Both the position numbers and the translations under genes were made by a program. A stretch of 64,000 bases of DNA, taken from the NCBI RefSeq assembly GCF_026000775.1, contig NZ_AP026830.1, forward strand, positions 1,945,056 through 2,009,055. The letters run 5' to 3'. The notes under the pieces were generated by a model, which saw only the letters and a list, made by a program, of their open reading frames with translations, did no database searches and had not been told where the DNA came from. The first letter of the stretch is position 1. Every line of letters starts with the position of its first letter. The DNA is from Vulcanisaeta souniana JCM 11219. Its GTDB lineage: Archaea > Thermoproteota > Thermoprotei > Thermoproteales > Thermocladiaceae. This document shows, piece by piece, positions 60,656-64,000 of this stretch.

Positions 60656-61204
60656 ATGACAGAAATAGTCAAATATATGGAAAAGACTGTGGAGGTATCT
60701 AGTGTTGAGAGGTTCTTGCCTATACTGAGGGTTACGTTGGGTTGGATGTACTTCTCTGCGTTCCTGAGGAGAACTGTTAATGTGCCTGCAAAGCTTAACC
60801 CATCATCCACTGCGTATGTTGGTGGTAAGTTGATAACGTTCTTGCCACATGCGTGGCAACCTGTTGTTGGGCAGCTTGAGTGGGTATTGCTACATCCGCA
60901 CCTGCTTTACATATTCCTACTCTTCTTCACGGCTGTCGAGGGGATATTTGGCTTATTAATGATTCTTGGCTTCATGACGAGGCTCTCCGGGCTCGTAATA
61001 ACCATACTAGCCTGGAGCATTGGGGCTGCTGGTGGTTGGTTGGGGCCAACGTGTGTTGATGAGTGGCAGATCGCGGCTGTTGAGGGTGCTGCCGCGTTGA
61101 TGTTCATGTTTACAGGTAGTAGGTGGTTATCAATTGATCAGTACCTGGCTAAGAAGTATCCAAGGGGCTTAAGGATATGGAGTGTGTACGTACCACTATG
61201 GTGA
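60656..61204 (+). CDS. doxD: Thiosulfate:quinone oxidoreductase large subunit (DoxD)
   Basis: A 182-residue membrane protein with four helices in DoxD order: '[20 protein letters not shown]', then after an external loop '[26 protein letters not shown]', '[21 protein letters not shown]' and '[18 protein letters not shown]'. 'GPTCVDEWQ' carries the conserved external Cys. With DoxA it oxidises thiosulfate to tetrathionate and reduces caldariella- or menaquinone. It is divergent from the regulator pair. Confidence 0.88.
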   Translation: MTEIVKYMEKTVEVSSVERFLPILRVTLGWMYFSAFLRRTVNVPAKLNPSSTAYVGGKLITFLPHAWQPVVGQLEWVLLHPHLLYIFLLFFTAVEGIFGLLMILGFMTRLSGLVITILAWSIGAAGGWLGPTCVDEWQIAAVEGAAALMFMFTGSRWLSIDQYLAKKYPRGLRIWSVYVPLW

Positions 61205-61208
61205 GGTG

Positions 61209-61721
61209 ATGAGTATGGATAGGACAACTGCACTTGCACTGTTGGGCTTCATAATCGCCACTGGAGTAACGATGGGTCTATACCAAATAAACTTTCAGGG
61301 ATTCACCCACCTAACCAACTACTCAAAGACGCCTGCCTACTCACTGGCTGGTACTCAATTACTTGAGAATGGTACATTAATACTACACATCACTAGGGTG
61401 GCGGGTCCGGACACATACGGTGGATTCATAGTACTCGTACAGGTACTTTACCCAAATGGTACCATAGCTTATGAATGGAACTCAACATACTTAGGTCACA
61501 TACCCCAATACGACATTATAAACGAGTACGACCTGCCAGGGCATTTAGTGCACTCCGACGGCTTCGCCCTCGTGGTACCACTGGGCCAGTCTGCCATTGT
61601 TAAGTTATACGCACCAACAACATTCAGCCCAGGCACCTACATTGTCAGAGTTTACGATGTTGACGGGCAATACGAGGCGTACGGAATTAAGTTCCAGATA
61701 TACGTAACAGTCGGTGGGTAA
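61209..61721 (+). CDS. doxA: Thiosulfate:quinone oxidoreductase small subunit (DoxA)
   Basis: About 170 residues: one N-terminal membrane helix (ALALLGFIIATGVTMGLYQI), then an extracellular beta-sandwich with 'LILHITRVAGPDTYGGFIVL', 'DGFALVVPLGQSAIVKLYAP' and 'GTYIVRVYDVDGQYEAYG', as in DoxA. A GAGGTG element directly before the ATG at 61209 and the 4-bp gap after doxD support this start over an in-frame one at 61182. The two genes are one operon; in Acidianus the same pair forms the enzyme. Confidence 0.87.
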   Translation: MSMDRTTALALLGFIIATGVTMGLYQINFQGFTHLTNYSKTPAYSLAGTQLLENGTLILHITRVAGPDTYGGFIVLVQVLYPNGTIAYEWNSTYLGHIPQYDIINEYDLPGHLVHSDGFALVVPLGQSAIVKLYAPTTFSPGTYIVRVYDVDGQYEAYGIKFQIYVTVGG

Positions 61722-61807
61722 AGCGATGAGTCCTATCAATCTCTCATTAAAACCCATTACTCATTAATTTCCTTCTTCTCACTTTCTTTTAACTCACACC
61801 TAAACAC

Positions 61808-62233
61808 CTACTTAACTCCAATTACCTCCCTAACCTCATCAATCAACGGCCTTATGTACTTAACCCTCCTCTCAACCTCATCAATCTTGATCCTAACCTC
61901 GTGGAACCCGTTAACGTGTAAGAAGTAGGCCTCAGCCCATGCCCTCTCCGCCACATCGCCTAGTTTCGAAGCCGCATCATCGAGTAGGCTCACGGTCCAT
62001 CTGCCCCTTTCCAGGGCTTCCCTCGCCTCATCGAGGTTCTTGGCAATGGCTAATGCCTTGATGGCCTCCTCCACAGCCTTATAAAGCCTCCCACTGGCCT
62101 GAACCACATCACCCTTATCAACGAAACCCAAGCCCTCATTAAACATGGCCAAGGCCAACTCGGCATGAGCCTTAGCGGTGTCTGAGGGGTCTAGGTTGAG
62201 CTTTGCGGCTAGTACATCTATTATTGTAGTCAA
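61808..62233 (-). CDS. PaREP1 family protein
   Basis: A 141-residue, all-helical protein with the PaREP1 pattern: 'DTAKAHAELALAMFNEGLGFV', 'DVVQASGRLYKAVEEAIKALA', 'EALERGRWTVSLLDDAASKLG' and 'RAWAEAYFLHVNGFHE'. This family is expanded in Thermoproteales and has a HEPN-like helical bundle. HEPN proteins are often toxins or RNases, but the R-x4-6-H catalytic motif is not evident here. It is adjacent to an IS605-type element, with a nucleotidyltransferase-like gene on the other side. Confidence 0.8.
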   Translation of the reverse strand: MTTIIDVLAAKLNLDPSDTAKAHAELALAMFNEGLGFVDKGDVVQASGRLYKAVEEAIKALAIAKNLDEAREALERGRWTVSLLDDAASKLGDVAERAWAEAYFLHVNGFHEVRIKIDEVERRVKYIRPLIDEVREVIGVK

Positions 62234-62317
62234 GGTCTAATCCCCTTTTTCTGAGGGGTTCAGGTTTGAATGTTTTTCTTCATCCCCTCATGTTTTATTT
62301 CCCCGTTCCCTCGGGTT

Positions 62318-63492
62318 TCATTGTTCATTGCGGGGGCGTTTAGGGGTGACCCGAGCACCTCCCACATACGCGTGCAGTGCCCTTAGCCAAATGTTTGTTG
62401 CGCCAACTACGTCTCTATCGCCTATGAATCCGCATCTTAGGCAGTATGCTAGTCTGTGAATGTAGTTAAGTCTCGCCCCGCACATTGGGCAGACGTTAGA
62501 CGTGTCCCTGGGATCCACGAATACCACCGGCACATTGTACTCAACGGCCTTGGCTATGACTGCATGTTGAAGTCTCCTATAGGCGAATAGCGTTAGCTTC
62601 CACCTAACGCCACCATCTTTCTTATTAATCGAATCCCTCAAAGCTCTAAATCCTCCAGGACAATCGCATGCCTAAGCCTCAGCGCCTTTAGGACTATTTC
62701 CTTCGCCACCTTCCAGCAGAAGTCATTAATGATGTTCCTAGCACTCCCATGCAGTGCCCTAACCCTATTCAGAATCCTCCTATTGAATTTCCACCTCCTT
62801 GGGTACTTCCTCTGAAGCTCCTCAGCCCTAGCCCTCTTACTCAAAGCCTCGATGAACCTAGTCCCGAACCTCCTAACCTCAGAGCCATTGAATGTTGTAA
62901 TGTTCCTAAGGTTTACATCTATGGCTACGAATCCTTTAGGTGTATATGGCTGATACCTTAATTCAAACACTACGCTAACGTAGAGCTTCCTATTCTCGTA
63001 CTTTACGTGAACCTCCTTCCACCTCAATCCCTTAAACTTTCCAATATATTCTCTTCCGTGTTTGAGCTTCAGCACATACCATTTATCTCTCAGAATTATC
63101 TTTACGGTTCCTTTATCCATCTCCGCCCTGGCATCCTGATAGTCGAACCTAGCTGATAGCCTTCTAACCCTTGGCTTACCACCACCATTGCTTCTGGCTG
63201 ATTTAACCAGAGCCAGTGCGTATTGGTAGATGTTCCTAGTGACATGAGCCCTAAAGCCGTACTTCCTCAGCATTAGGTAAAACATTTGATGGAGTTGGCT
63301 CCTCCTTGGTAGTTCATCCAAGTCCCACAGGGCGTCAATCACCTTTTGTAGTGCATGCCTATGAATGGCTAAATCCCACAGCAAGTCATTAATACTTCCT
63401 TCGGCAACTTCAACCTCAGCCCTCAACGCCTTGTAGTACCTCCCCTCGGGCATCCGCCACGCGCGGCGGATAAACACCCCCATCGGGCTCAC
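62318..63492 (-). pseudogene. tnpB: IS200/IS605-type TnpB split by one frameshift
   Basis: Two minus-strand frames overlap at 62638-62641. The first (to 62638) holds RuvC-I Asp192 in 'GFVAIDVNLRNITTF' and ends at RuvC-II 'IVLEDL' (Glu280). The second begins 'LRDSINKK' and has the zinc finger CPMC...CLRC and RuvC-III Asp in 'GDRDVVGATNIW'. All three catalytic acids survive, so a single shift near 62640 is the only visible lesion. The combined length of about 390 residues is normal for archaeal TnpB. No tnpA is present. A second Met at position 14 of the first frame may be the true start. Confidence 0.85.
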
Positions 63493-63555
63493 TAAGTTAA
63501 ATTAACGAGTACAGATTTATAAGTATTTGTACTCTATTACTGTGGGTAGAGTATC

Positions 63556-63699
63556 TTGGTCGCAATATACGTATTCGAGGGTAAGGTAGTCAGGACAGCG
63601 GGCAAATACCTAATATATCCACCCAAGGAATACCAAGAAAAACTATCAAAACTCCACGGAAGAAAAGTCAAGGTAATAGTAATAGAAGAAAGCGACTAA
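63556..63699 (+). CDS. Small transposon-associated protein (DUF2080-like)
   Basis: A 47-residue protein from a TTG at 63556 (VAIYVFEGKVVRTAGKYLIY, then PPKEYQEKLSKLHGRKVKVI). It is an AbrB-like beta-rich peptide of the kind found next to tnpB in crenarchaeal IS605-family elements. It diverges from tnpB with start codons about 64 bp apart, and both share the A+T-rich stretch with TTTATAAG near 63513. It was probably carried in with the element. Function unknown; a DNA-binding regulator of the transposon is plausible. Confidence 0.65.
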   Translation: MVAIYVFEGKVVRTAGKYLIYPPKEYQEKLSKLHGRKVKVIVIEESD

Positions 63700-63831
63700 A
63701 AATAATCAAAACCCACAAAAAGCATTATAACACTATACGGCTTCGATTAATGTCTGCGGTATGCTCATTATTATTAATCATTAATTCCGCGGATTTATTA
63801 AGTCTTGTGTGGTTAAGTTGGGTAGGTGAAA

Positions 63832-64000
63832 TCACTGCTCCGGGTTTATGCCGTAGGTCCTCATTAGGTCGACGAGCCTAACTGCTTCATGCCTCATCTG
63901 CCTTATCCAGGCCGTCACTTCACCATTCCACTCCTCAGTGGTGTATATGAAGAATTCAATCCTGGGCTCAATGAATTCCTTAAGCAACAACCTCCTCTCC
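63832..64000 (-). CDS. C-terminus of a nucleotidyltransferase-like protein, cut by window edge
   Basis: The last 55 codons of a minus-strand gene entering from the right edge: 'RRLLLKEFIEPRIEFFIYTT', 'EEWNGEVTAWIRQMRHEAVR', 'LVDLMRTYGINPEQ', stop TGA. The strand 'RIEFFIYTTEEW' followed by a helical tail resembles the end of minimal nucleotidyltransferase (MNT) domains that pair with HEPN proteins. The call is tentative because the catalytic part is outside the window. Confidence 0.45.
   Translation of the reverse strand, partial: ERRLLLKEFIEPRIEFFIYTTEEWNGEVTAWIRQMRHEAVRLVDLMRTYGINPEQ

Noticed and set aside
1-64000. CRISPR array or cas genes
   Set aside because: No regularly spaced direct repeats and no Cas motifs were seen on either strand.
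61808-64000. A HEPN-MNT toxin-antitoxin system formed by PaREP1 and the nucleotidyltransferase-like end
   Set aside because: The genes are 1.6 kb apart with a tnpB element between, PaREP1 lacks the R-x4-6-H motif, and the nucleotidyltransferase core is outside the window.

Overview
The window is chromosomal DNA of a hyperthermophilic crenarchaeon. The best fit is an acidophilic, sulfur-respiring member of the Thermoproteales (Vulcanisaeta/Caldivirga-like). The evidence is archaeal/eukaryal-type ribosomal proteins (S8e, S19, S28e, L7Ae, L32e, L40e) and SRP19, TATA boxes about 26-30 bp before start codons with little leader, a tRNA with two short introns, box C/D sRNA candidates, PaREP1 and PaREP2b-type proteins, an ADP-forming acyl-CoA synthetase, a sedolisin (acid protease), DoxDA and an Sre-type sulfur reductase. 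The genus is an inference.

Region by region. 1-12 kb: end of an MFS transporter, OsmC, a decayed AbrB-like gene, tRNA-Asp, thioredoxin, class III aminotransferase, AcdA/AcdB, an HtpX-like protease, a box C/D RNA candidate, a DUF1152 protein and an overlapping run of four small membrane genes resembling a minor-pilin or secretion module. 12-24 kb: an XPB-type helicase interrupted inside its DEAH box by a 239-residue intein with a frameshifted homing endonuclease, PGI/PMI, IlvE, a DtxR-type regulator next to an atypical NRAMP transporter, two MFS carriers, a secreted S53 protease and MarC. 24-27 kb is a gene graveyard: rearranged Rad50 pieces, a frameshifted PaREP2b gene and the remnant of a paralogue of a gene at 41.8 kb. 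27-40 kb: L40e, ThiDN, SRP19, S8e, a (Fe-S)/CCG protein, a GIY-YIG protein, a tRNA-Pro with two introns, S8 and L32e separated by decayed DNA with an IS605-like hairpin, an S9 peptidase and S28e/L7Ae/S19. 40-51 kb: acetoacetyl-CoA synthetase, hotdog thioesterase, a DsbA-like protein, NuoJ/K/N-like subunits, CobO, BtpA, a winged-helix/membrane pair and a surface protein with a duplicated domain.

51-62 kb is the most coherent accessory island. A five-gene molybdoenzyme operon (NrfD-type anchor, TAT-exported molybdopterin subunit, four-cluster Fe-S subunit, TorD-type chaperone, polyferredoxin) matches the gene set of sreABCDE. Two tandem paralogous winged-helix proteins with a shared three-cysteine C-terminal signature separate it from divergently transcribed doxD-doxA (thiosulfate:quinone oxidoreductase). 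I infer a switchable sulfur module: DoxDA feeds electrons from thiosulfate into the quinone pool and makes tetrathionate, while the molybdoenzyme takes electrons from the pool to reduce sulfur, polysulfide or possibly tetrathionate. The paired regulators would choose between them. The window ends with PaREP1, a tnpB split by one frameshift with its small DUF2080-like companion, and the C-terminus of a nucleotidyltransferase-like protein.

All calls come from reading the sequence. No database search was possible, so family names rest on recognised motifs and gene order.
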